The notes under the pieces are model-generated. The model did no database searches. It was not told where the DNA came from and worked only from the letters and a program-made list of their open reading frames with translations. A stretch of 8,261 nucleotides of DNA from an uncultured Collinsella sp. GTDB taxonomy: Bacteria > Actinomycetota > Coriobacteriia > Coriobacteriales > Coriobacteriaceae. The stretch covers positions 1-8,261 of the forward strand of contig CABUSE010000056.1 in NCBI GenBank assembly GCA_902494135.1, given 5' to 3'. Position 1 is the first letter of the stretch. The number at the start of each line of letters is the position of its first letter. Positions 1-5,954 of this stretch are shown piece by piece. Position numbers and translations under genes: made by a program.

Positions 1-67
1 CCCGCTCTTTGGCCGCACCTGCACGCCCGAGCACCCCGTCGGACCGTGCATGGTGAGCTCCGAGGGC
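1..67 (+). pseudogene. hypD: Inverted fragment of the HypD C-terminus
   Basis: Read on the plus strand from position 2, these bases encode 22 residues that include CTPEHPVGPCMVSSEG. This is the highly conserved HypD tail, with cysteines of the C-terminal [4Fe-4S] site. The rest of hypD lies on the opposite strand from 982 down to about 62. Bases 62-67 (GAGGGC) read as Glu-Gly in this tail and, reverse-complemented, as the last recognisable Ala-Leu of the HypD body, so the junction sits in a 6-bp inverted microhomology. The plus frame then runs on into antisense hypD sequence with no gene-like character. A second intact hypD on the plus strand is possible only if it lies to the left of the window. 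A fold-back chimera or local inversion is the simpler explanation. Confidence 0.85.
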
Positions 68-982
68 ATCAAAGCGCGAGAACTCGGGGCGGATGGAAAG
101 GCCCGAGTTGGCAATCGGCCCCAGCCCGCGCCACGTGGTGTCGCATGGCTCAAACACCTGCTCGACCAGCTGGCGCGCCACGGGGTTGCCGTCTGCGTTG
201 ACGCCACGGCGGTAGGCGTTGCCAATCGCGGGCTTGCCCTCGACAACCATCTGGACCAGCATGCAGATACCCTGCAAGATGTCGACCGGCTCAAATCCCG
301 TTACCACGCCCGGGGTATTGAACTCGTCGACCAAAAAGCCAAAGGGGGCTAAGCCCGTGATGGTGGCGACGTGGCCCGGCAGGATAAAGCCGTCGATGGT
401 GGTCTCGGGATCGTCGGCGATGGCGCGCAACGCCGGCGGCGTGGTCTTGTGGGCGCAATAGACCGAAAAGTTCAAAAGCCCGCGCGCCTCGGCCTCCAAG
501 ATGGCGGCGGCGATGGTGGGCGTCGTAGTCTCAAAGCCCACGCCCATAAAAATGACCGGGCGATCGGGGTTTTGCTCGGCAATGTCGAGCGCGTCGAGCG
601 GGGAGTAGACGATGCGGATGTCGCGCCCGGCCGCCTTTTGCGCAGCGAGCGAGGTAGACGATCCGGGCACGCGCATCATGTCGCCAAAGGTGGTGATGAT
701 GGCGCCGTCTATGTTAGCGAGCGCGATTGCGTGGTCGATGTCGCGGTTGGCGGTAACGCAGACCGGGCAACCCGGTCCGCTCAGCAGCTTGAGCCCGGCC
801 GGCATAATGGAGCGAAAGCCATAGCGGCCGATGCTCACGGTGTGCGTGCCGCAGACTTCCATAAGGTTGATGGTGCGGTCGCCGACGAGTTCATGGATGC
901 GTTCGATGAGCTCGCGGGCCAGCTTGGAATCGCGAAATGCCGAAAAGTCGATACCGGAGCGAGCCGGCTGTCCGGCCGCCAC
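62..982 (-). CDS. hypD: HypD, [NiFe]-hydrogenase Fe(CN)2CO cofactor assembly protein, C-terminus disrupted
   Basis: HypD is the Fe-S scaffold that, with HypC, builds the Fe(CN)2CO group before insertion into the hydrogenase large subunit (family knowledge). The minus frame starts at a GTG at 982-980 that shares one base with the hypC stop (TAGTG), so the two genes look translationally coupled. Visible motifs are MEVCGTHT (Cys44), GPGCPVC (Cys72 and Cys75), and a GVGFETTTPTIA segment near the middle. Homology runs to about codon 307 (EFSRFDAL). Past position 62 the frame stays open to the window edge, but its residues no longer look like HypD: the expected C-terminal cysteine region that binds a [4Fe-4S] cluster is missing on this strand. 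Part of that region appears on the plus strand at 2-67. About 60 of the usual 360-380 residues are therefore absent. The identity is certain; whether the break is biological is not. Confidence 0.95.
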
Positions 983-1242
983 TAGTATGCCTCGGCCGGG
1001 TTGCTGGCCAGTTGGTCTTCTTCGGCCAGTTCGGTCATGGCATTAACGAGCTCGAGCGTTTCTTGCGCTTCCTGCTCGTCGACGATCTGGATGCCAAAGC
1101 CGGCGTGTACGAGAATATAGTCGCCAACCTGCGCCGTCGGCACGAGTCGCAGCGACACGGGGCGCTCGATGCCCATCATGTCGACGGTGGCCTTGAGGTC
1201 GTCGTCGCGTTTGACTACTTTACCGGGAACGGCAAGGCACAT
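982..1242 (-). CDS. hypC: HypC, [NiFe]-hydrogenase maturation chaperone
   Basis: HypC is a small chaperone that carries the Fe(CN)2CO group with HypD and delivers it to the hydrogenase large-subunit precursor. The 86-residue protein begins MCLAVPGKVV. Cys2, exposed after Met removal, is the essential iron and partner ligand of the family, and the conserved VHAGF segment carries His46. Length matches the family (about 75-95 residues); the acidic tail after about residue 56 is variable. The ATG at 1242-1240 follows a purine-rich AAAAGGGG ribosome binding site. The stop overlaps the hypD GTG by one base. The hypF stop lies 134 bp upstream, so hypC and hypD might have some independent expression, although no strong promoter is visible in that gap. 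Confidence 0.97.
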   Translation of the reverse strand: MCLAVPGKVVKRDDDLKATVDMMGIERPVSLRLVPTAQVGDYILVHAGFGIQIVDEQEAQETLELVNAMTELAEEDQLASNPAEAY

Positions 1243-1376
1243 ATTGTTCCCCTTTTAGACGCTTTGCGCTGGATAGGCGCTCAATAATCCATCAGTTGAT
1301 GGTAGCGCTCGCGGGGTTCGCGGGCAAACGCGTTACGCCTGTGAGACGGCTGGGCACAGCGGCGTGCGAGGGCGAG

Positions 1377-3848
1377 CTACTGCGATGCAATCTGCGCAAG
1401 ACGAGCGCTTGCGACCGCCGCCTGACCGTAGGCGATGCAGCCGTCATTGACGGGTACGGTGTGGGGGACCAAGACAGCAAGGCCCGCGCTTTTGAGCTCG
1501 CGGGTGAGGAGCTGAAGCAGAAGTCGGTTCATGAACACGCCGCCCGAGAGCGCGACGGTGTCGATGCCCTCGCGTACGCAGATATCGCTGGCGATGTGCG
1601 CCGAGGAGCGCGCGACGGCGACATGGAAGTCGAGCGCGAGCCTGTCGGCGGGCGCTCCGGCTTCAATTTCCTCCAAAAGTGCCTCAAAGAGCGCTTTCTG
1701 GTCCAGAACATAGGGGCCGTCCAGCCACGATGGGTCAGATGCAGAATAGCCGGCGCTGTCGTCGGGAAAACGGGCGGTTTCGCTGTCGAACGCGCGCCAG
1801 GCGGCGGCTTCGAGTTCTATGGCGGGTTCGCCCTCGTAGGTTGCCTTGTCGCAGATGCCCAGAATTGCTGCCGCGGCATCAAAGAGACGCCCCATGCTGC
1901 TGGTACGCGGGCTGTTGATGCCGCGCTCAATCATGGTGGCTGTCACGCTGCGCGTTTGCTCGTCGAGGCTGTCCAAAAGCCGAGCGGCACCTGGGTGCTC
2001 GAGCAGGCCGAGCTCGCTGAGCAGGGCAAAGGCGTTGCGGCGGGCGTCGCGCACGGAGGCCGCCCCGCCGGGGAGCGCCCAGGTGCGCAAATGCGCGGCG
2101 CGCTCAAAGCCGCCAAGGCCGGCGACAAGAAACTCGCCGCCCCAAATGGTCCCATCGGTGCCGGCGCCGGTGCCGTCAAAGGCGATGCCAAGGACGCGCG
2201 CGTCGGTTGTAAGCTGGCCCGCGGCGATGGCCTCGGCCATTACGCTCGCGATATGCGCATGATGGTGCTGCACCTCGACGAGCGGCAGATTGCATTTTCG
2301 CGCCTGTTCGCGCGCCCACTGGCCCGATAGATAGCTGGGGTGTAAATCGCAGGCCAAGGCGGCAGGCGCCAAGTCAAAGAGATCTTCCAAGCGCGTGCGC
2401 GCGGCGTTCCAGGCATCGAAGGTCCCGCCGTTTTCAACATCGCCGATATGCTGCGACACAAAACAGGTTGCCTCGCCGTTCGTCCCTTCACGCGTGAGCG
2501 CAATCGTGGCCTTTTGTTGTGGCCCGCAGGCGAGCACGCAGGACGGAGCGCCGTCGAGCGCCGGCAACGGCAGCGGCTGGGGTGCATATCCGCGAGCGCG
2601 GCGCACGGGCATAACGGCGCCGTCGACCACGCGCACTACAGAGTCGTCGTAGCGCGAGAGGATCGCGCGGTCGTTACCGAGCAACGCGTCGGCGATGCCG
2701 GCGGCAACGAGGTGTTCCCAGGCAAGATCGTCATCGGTCTCGATGGGCTCTTCGCTCAGGTTGCCGCTGGTCATGACGAGCGCGTGCATACCGTGTGACG
2801 CGGCAGCTGCAAGCAGAAGATGCTGAAGCGGGGTGTAGGGGAGCATGACGCCGAGCTCGGGCAAGTCGTGCGCGACAGACGGTGCGAGTATGAGGGCGTC
2901 GGGAGAATCGCCGCCGCTCTCGCAAACGGCACGTCGGCGCAGCAGCACAATGGGGCGGATACTGCCGGCGAGCAGATCGCGCTCAGCGTCGTCGATATGG
3001 CACAGGCGCCCGGCATCGGCAAGACTGCGCACCATGACGGCAAGCGGCTTATTGCTGCGACGCTTGCGACGGCGCAGCTCGGCCACCGCCTGCTCGTTGG
3101 CAGCGTCACAGGATAGATGGAATCCGCCCAGGCCCTTGATGGCGACGATGCCACCGCTGGCCAGCAGCTCAACGCAGCGCTCGATGATAGCGTCGCTGGC
3201 CTCGCGTGTGGTGCCGACGGCCGGTGTCGCGGACGAATTCCCGCACGCATCGCCGTTCACAGCCTCGCGCCACGTAATATGCGGCCCGCAATCAAAGCAG
3301 GCATCGGGCTGCGCGTGAAAACGCCGGTCGAGTGGGTCGGCATACTCCGCGGCGCAGGAGGGGCACATGGGAAAACAATCCATCGAGGTGGCCGCTCGGT
3401 CATAGGGCAGCGAGCGAATGATGGTAAAGCGCGGTCCGCAATTGGTGCAGTTGATAAAAGGGTAGTGATAGCGCCGATCGGCGGGGTCGAACAACTCGCG
3501 CAGACAATCATCGCAGGTGGCGATATCGGGTGAGACGAGCGTGGTGTGCGCGGTCTGATCCTGCGATGCCACAATGCGAAAACCCTGTTCATTGGCGGCA
3601 TCCCAACCGTTGGCTGCCAAGCCCACAACCTCGACATGCTCTACGCGGGCTGCCGCAGGCGCATGCTCAGAAAGCGCGGCAACAAAAGCATCGAGCGCAT
3701 CGGCCGGAGCGTGCGCCTCGATATGCACGCCGTCGCCCGCGTTGAGCACCCATCCGCAAATGCCATGCGCCATGGCCTCGCGATACACAAACGGCCGCAT
3801 GCCGACGCCCTGCACAATGCCCGTTACATGGATATGCGCATGTCGCAT
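1377..3848 (-). CDS. hypF: HypF, carbamoyltransferase for [NiFe]-hydrogenase CN ligand synthesis
   Basis: HypF uses carbamoyl phosphate and ATP to make carbamoyl-adenylate and passes the carbamoyl group to the C-terminal cysteine of HypE, the source of the cyanide ligands. The 823 residues show all four family domains in order. An acylphosphatase domain spans about 1-95, with GVGMRPF (Arg18) and Asn36. A double zinc-finger region has four Cys pairs: 112/115, 134/137, 162/165 and 184/187. A YrdC-like domain spans about 215-420, with KPLAVMV and SGNLSEEPI. A Kae1-like domain spans about 435-820, with HHHAH at 528-532, DGTGAGTDGTIWGGE at 558-572 and LSGGVFMN at 767-774. Length is normal (about 750-820) and no key residue is missing. 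The ATG at 3848 is preceded by a strong GGAGG site. The nikR stop is only 29 nt upstream, supporting one operon. Confidence 0.98.
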   Translation of the reverse strand: MRHAHIHVTGIVQGVGMRPFVYREAMAHGICGWVLNAGDGVHIEAHAPADALDAFVAALSEHAPAAARVEHVEVVGLAANGWDAANEQGFRIVASQDQTAHTTLVSPDIATCDDCLRELFDPADRRYHYPFINCTNCGPRFTIIRSLPYDRAATSMDCFPMCPSCAAEYADPLDRRFHAQPDACFDCGPHITWREAVNGDACGNSSATPAVGTTREASDAIIERCVELLASGGIVAIKGLGGFHLSCDAANEQAVAELRRRKRRSNKPLAVMVRSLADAGRLCHIDDAERDLLAGSIRPIVLLRRRAVCESGGDSPDALILAPSVAHDLPELGVMLPYTPLQHLLLAAAASHGMHALVMTSGNLSEEPIETDDDLAWEHLVAAGIADALLGNDRAILSRYDDSVVRVVDGAVMPVRRARGYAPQPLPLPALDGAPSCVLACGPQQKATIALTREGTNGEATCFVSQHIGDVENGGTFDAWNAARTRLEDLFDLAPAALACDLHPSYLSGQWAREQARKCNLPLVEVQHHHAHIASVMAEAIAAGQLTTDARVLGIAFDGTGAGTDGTIWGGEFLVAGLGGFERAAHLRTWALPGGAASVRDARRNAFALLSELGLLEHPGAARLLDSLDEQTRSVTATMIERGINSPRTSSMGRLFDAAAAILGICDKATYEGEPAIELEAAAWRAFDSETARFPDDSAGYSASDPSWLDGPYVLDQKALFEALLEEIEAGAPADRLALDFHVAVARSSAHIASDICVREGIDTVALSGGVFMNRLLLQLLTRELKSAGLAVLVPHTVPVNDGCIAYGQAAVASARLAQIASQ

Positions 3849-3877
3849 GCGACCCTCCTTCGTTGAAATGTGTGCTG

Positions 3878-4390
3878 TTACAGCCCCAGGCTCTGCTTGG
3901 TGGCGGCGCAGGTGAGCTCGCCGTGTTTGACGCCGCGCAGGCCCAGCAGGCGGTCGGCTAGTTCGTAGACGCGCTCGCCGCGACCCTTGAGCGCCAGAAT
4001 CTCCAAACAGTTGTGGTGATCCAGATGCACGTGCATGGTCGATACGATCTCGTTGGTGTAGTCGTGCTGCACCTCGTCCAGGCGGCGCGTCAGATCGCCG
4101 GTGTGATGGTCGTAGATCATAGTGAGCGACCCGATAACGTGCTCATCGGGCGTGCGCATCTGCTCTTTGGCGATCGAGGCGCGAATCAGGTCGCGCACGG
4201 CCTCGGATCGGTTGGCCACGTCGCCGCGGCGTGCGATCTGCTCGTCAAAACGGCGCAGCAGGTCGTCGGGTGCGGTAACCGAAAAACGGACCAGCTCGGA
4301 GCCGGAGCCACTACAGTGGCAGCCCGCGTCACCGTCCGCCCCGTGCGGATGCTCGTGCTCGTACCCGCAGCCGTGCTCGTGCTCGGCCAC
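3878..4390 (-). CDS. nikR: NikR, nickel-responsive ribbon-helix-helix regulator with His/Cys-rich N-terminal extension
   Basis: NikR is a tetrameric repressor that binds DNA when loaded with Ni(II), classically controlling nickel uptake. Residues about 32-73 form the ribbon-helix-helix domain (RFSVTAPDDLL, NRSEAVRDLIR). Residues about 80-165 form the ACT-like metal domain. The four classical square-planar ligands can be aligned with the E. coli protein: His109 (VQHD), His120 and His122 (MHVH), and Cys128 (HHNCLEI). Unusually, residues 1-31 are an added segment with six His and three Cys (HEHGC, HEHPH, CHC), bringing length to 170 against about 130-140 for typical NikR. The GTG start at 4390 lies one base after the upstream stop (TAGCGTG), implying translational coupling. 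An internal start near residue 32 would remove the extension, but I see no ATG or better start there. Likely targets, including its own operon, are inferred. Confidence 0.95.
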   Translation of the reverse strand: MAEHEHGCGYEHEHPHGADGDAGCHCSGSGSELVRFSVTAPDDLLRRFDEQIARRGDVANRSEAVRDLIRASIAKEQMRTPDEHVIGSLTMIYDHHTGDLTRRLDEVQHDYTNEIVSTMHVHLDHHNCLEILALKGRGERVYELADRLLGLRGVKHGELTCAATKQSLGL

Positions 4391-4391
4391 G

Positions 4392-4640
4392 CTACACCAG
4401 CTTTACGGAGCCAACGGAGTTGTGGTCGGCCTCGATGGCCTCCTCGTAACCCTCGAGCGCGTCATGCGCCTCGTGCAGCGCGGCCATGGCGGCCTCGAGC
4501 TTGGCGCCGATGCGCTCCATGTCAAAATTCTCGGTCGCATGCAGCAGCTGATGGCTCCACTCATGAGCGAGCTCGATGGTGTCGTCGACCTGCTTGACGC
4601 TCATGGCAAGCTGGCTCATGTTCATTCCAACATCATGCAT
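4392..4640 (-). CDS. Small His-rich helical protein of unknown function, first gene of the hyp operon
   Basis: I do not recognise this 82-residue protein. It has a clear GGAG ribosome binding site about 7 nt before the ATG at 4640 and ends one base before the nikR start. There is no signal peptide or membrane segment. From about residue 8 to 70 it looks like two or three amphipathic helices, probably a helical hairpin, rich in Ala, Glu, Met and His. His residues are at 2, 26, 30, 34, 56, 59 and 73, and those at 26, 30 and 34 share one helix face at i, i+4 spacing. Asp and Glu are frequent, and there is no Cys. As the promoter-proximal gene of a nikR-hypFCD operon it may handle nickel or assist hydrogenase maturation, but that is inference from position and composition only. 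Confidence 0.85.
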   Translation of the reverse strand: MHDVGMNMSQLAMSVKQVDDTIELAHEWSHQLLHATENFDMERIGAKLEAAMAALHEAHDALEGYEEAIEADHNSVGSVKLV

Positions 4641-4679
4641 GGGAAATCTCCTTTTGTATGGGGCAGTTCAGTGACTCAG

Positions 4680-4708
4680 ATTTTACTACGCCCGCTCTGC
4701 GCGCAGTT
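4680..4708 (-). promoter_or_regulatory. Candidate promoter of the small protein-nikR-hypFCD operon
   Basis: On the minus strand TAAAAT (4685-4680) is a fair -10 element about 40 nt before the first start codon. At 17-bp spacing the -35 position (4708-4703) reads AACTGC, a poor match. It sits directly after the trxA terminator, where a new promoter would be expected. No clear NikR dyad of the known types could be recognised around it. Confidence 0.35.
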
Positions 4709-4710
4709 GC

Positions 4711-4750
4711 ATAAGAAAACGGGTACGAGTCTGTGCGACCCGCACCCGTT
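4711..4750 (-). terminator. Rho-independent terminator of the trxA transcript
   Basis: In minus-strand RNA, bases 4750-4737 pair with 4731-4718 over 14 positions, including two G-U wobbles, around a 5-nt loop. A U-rich tail (TTTTCTTAT) follows. The two non-Watson-Crick positions are wobbles only in minus-strand RNA and become A-C mismatches on the plus strand, so orientation is clear. It lies about 110 nt past the trxA stop and separates trxA from the hyp operon. Confidence 0.85.
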
Positions 4751-4861
4751 CACTGGGGGCTGTTTGTGACTACCATACTATCCGTGGTTGCACTCGGTGC
4801 ATCCAGAAGTCCGGCGAGCGGTGCAAAAGCGCTCATAGACGGCGAGTAAGTAACAAGCGTA

Positions 4862-5182
4862 TTACAGATGCTTCTCCAGCAGCGCCTGCAGCCTCGCCTT
4901 GGGCAGAGCGCCAACCGAGCGGTCAATCTCCTCGCCGTTCTTAAACACAATCAGCGTGGGGATGCTCATGACGCCATACTTCATGGCCAGGTCCTGGTTG
5001 TCGTCGACGTTGCATTTGGCAACGGCAAGCTTGCCCGCCAGCTCATCGGCAACCTCGTCAACGATGGGCGAGAGGGATCGACAGGGCCCGCACCACGGTG
5101 CCCAAAAATCGACCAGCACGGGCAGGCTGTCGTTAACGATGGAATCGAAGTTCTCGGGGGTAATCTGATTAATGTCAGCCAT
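4862..5182 (-). CDS. trxA: Thioredoxin
   Basis: This is a cytoplasmic thiol-disulfide reductant, normally recycled by thioredoxin reductase and serving ribonucleotide reductase, peroxidases and other thiol proteins. The 106-residue product has the classical thioredoxin layout: DFWAPWCGPC with active-site Cys31 and Cys34, the buried Asp25, the cis-proline loop at MSIPTL (Pro75), and a FKNGEEIDRSVGALPK C-terminal segment. Length equals the family norm. There is one extra cysteine (Cys57). The ATG at 5182 is chosen because GGAGG lies 5-6 nt upstream and the protein then begins at the usual thioredoxin N-terminus; the frame is open for 28 more codons upstream, but those residues are not thioredoxin-like. 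It is divergent from the 5319 gene and has its own terminator, so it is probably monocistronic. Confidence 0.97.
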   Translation of the reverse strand: MADINQITPENFDSIVNDSLPVLVDFWAPWCGPCRSLSPIVDEVADELAGKLAVAKCNVDDNQDLAMKYGVMSIPTLIVFKNGEEIDRSVGALPKARLQALLEKHL

Positions 5183-5200
5183 GGTGACCTCCATAATGCG

Positions 5201-5217
5201 ACGCGGCTTGGCCGCGT
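5201..5217 (-). other. Hairpin in the trxA 5' leader
   Basis: A perfect 7-bp GC-rich stem (ACGCGGC / GCCGCGT) with a 3-nt loop lies about 18 nt upstream of the trxA start and just before its ribosome binding site. No U-tract follows on either strand, so it is not a terminator. It could stabilise the leader or modulate translation; its function is unknown. Confidence 0.5.
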
Positions 5218-5236
5218 AAAACTCAGTACGACCGTG

Positions 5237-5265
5237 CTTATACCCAGCCGCCCGCAAAGCAACCA
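5237..5265 (-). promoter_or_regulatory. Candidate trxA promoter
   Basis: On the minus strand TATAAG (5242-5237) is a good -10 element about 55 nt before the trxA ATG. The -35 position at 17-bp spacing (5265-5260, TGGTTG) is weak. Part of an imperfect inverted repeat (5246-5278) falls in the spacer and upstream of it, so a regulator could act here. Confidence 0.4.
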
Positions 5266-5278
5266 CTCGCGGGCAGCT
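5246..5278. repeat. Imperfect inverted repeat between divergent promoters
   Basis: Arms AGCCGCCCGC (5246-5255) and GCGGGCAGCT (5269-5278) match at nine of ten positions around a 13-bp centre. The dyad lies between the candidate -10 elements of trxA and the 5319 gene. On the plus strand it is followed by CTTTTATAT, which gives it some terminator look, but no plus-strand gene lies upstream. A shared operator is the more sensible reading, with low certainty. Confidence 0.4.
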
Positions 5279-5284
5279 CTTTTA

Positions 5285-5290
5285 TATAAT
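5285..5290 (+). promoter_or_regulatory. Consensus -10 element of the 5319 gene
   Basis: TATAAT matches the sigma-70 -10 consensus exactly and lies about 29 nt before the preferred ATG at 5319. No good -35 hexamer is visible at 16-18 bp spacing. The element overlaps an upstream in-frame ATG (5289), which argues against translation starting there. Confidence 0.5.
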
Positions 5291-5318
5291 GGTGGGCACG
5301 CAAACGATTGGAGAGCGC

Positions 5319-5894
5319 ATGCCCACGTCACAAAGCCAGAAAAAAGAAGCCATCGCCCAGGCGGCCGAGCAGGAGCTCACATCGCTTGCGGTCCGTGGCG
5401 TGCGTATCGCGGGCAACGCGTGCTCGCCGATCGTGCTGGTCAAAGGCGATTTGGACGAGGCCGAGCGTTCGGGTGGCGAGCTTGCCGCCGGCCCGGATGG
5501 CGCGGCGTTGCGCAAGGCGCTTGGGGCCATCGGCTACGCGCCCGAGGATTTTTGCGTGCTGGCAAGCGTCGCCGGCGTGGGTGACGGAGCGGTCGCGGTG
5601 GGCGAGACTCTGCCGTGCGAGCTGTTCCGTGAGGCGCTTGAGGCTTTGGACCCCGAGGCGGTGCTACTGCTCGACAACAACGCGGCTGACGCCATGCGCG
5701 AGACCTACGCCGATATGCTCGTGGCGATCGATGACTTCGACACCGCCATGCTCAAGCCCGGCTTGATCGCCCATGTGCAGGGTCGCCGCGTGCTCGCGCT
5801 CGACGGTTTTGAGGCGGCGCTCACTGACAAAGCCGCCAAGCAGCGCATGTGGGCATACATCAAGCAGCTGACCCCGGCGGCCGCTCCGCTGTAG
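5319..5894 (+). CDS. Uracil-DNA-glycosylase-like fold protein lacking the active-site motifs
   Basis: This is a 191-residue protein without signal peptide or membrane segment. The order of segments resembles family 4/5 uracil-DNA glycosylases. IVLVKGDLDEAERSGGELAAGP (residues 38-59) falls where those enzymes have the GEAPG...G.PF.G.. stretch. GAALRKALGAIGYAPEDFCV (61-80) matches the following helix and strand. LDPEAVLLLDNNAADAM (110-126) matches the L.P..VV.LG..A segment. A LTDKAAKQRMWAYIKQL tail resembles the end of the family's HPS..LR.P..K...W..L motif. The GEAPG acid, the HPS histidine and the four Fe-S cysteines are absent; the only cysteines are 35, 79 and 100. A non-catalytic or divergent paralogue is inferred by eye; the coding call is firm, the family tentative. 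The ATG at 5319 is preferred for its GGAG site 5 nt upstream. Confidence 0.65.
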   Translation: MPTSQSQKKEAIAQAAEQELTSLAVRGVRIAGNACSPIVLVKGDLDEAERSGGELAAGPDGAALRKALGAIGYAPEDFCVLASVAGVGDGAVAVGETLPCELFREALEALDPEAVLLLDNNAADAMRETYADMLVAIDDFDTAMLKPGLIAHVQGRRVLALDGFEAALTDKAAKQRMWAYIKQLTPAAAPL

Positions 5895-5954
5895 CGGATT
5901 GGCGCCGGTAAGGCGGCCCTGACGGGTCGAGCGCGGCGCCGGCTTATCGCGTCC

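Noticed and set aside
50..352. Plus-strand frame beginning MVSSEG
   Set aside because: Only its first six codons are meaningful, as the inverted HypD tail; the rest is antisense hypD.
371..985. A 204-codon plus-strand open frame
   Set aside because: It is antisense to the well-supported hypD body, with no domain and no ribosome binding site.
1296..2330. A 344-codon plus-strand open frame
   Set aside because: It lies wholly antisense to most of the C-terminal half of hypF, has low-complexity Arg/Gly/Ala-rich residues and no recognisable domain; it is a GC-rich shadow frame.
4641..4710. NikR operator before the hyp operon
   Set aside because: No dyad resembling the known NikR sites (GTATGA-N16-TCATAC type or others) is present; a single GTATG is not enough.
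5183..5266. Upstream in-frame start for trxA giving 28 more residues
   Set aside because: The added residues are not thioredoxin-like and cover the predicted promoter and leader hairpin, while the ATG at 5182 has a strong ribosome binding site.
5895..5954. Bidirectional terminator between the convergent 5319 gene and the kinase
   Set aside because: GGCGCCG (5901-5907) can pair with CGGCGCC (5934-5940), but the loop is 26 nt and no T-run follows on either strand, so the support is too weak.
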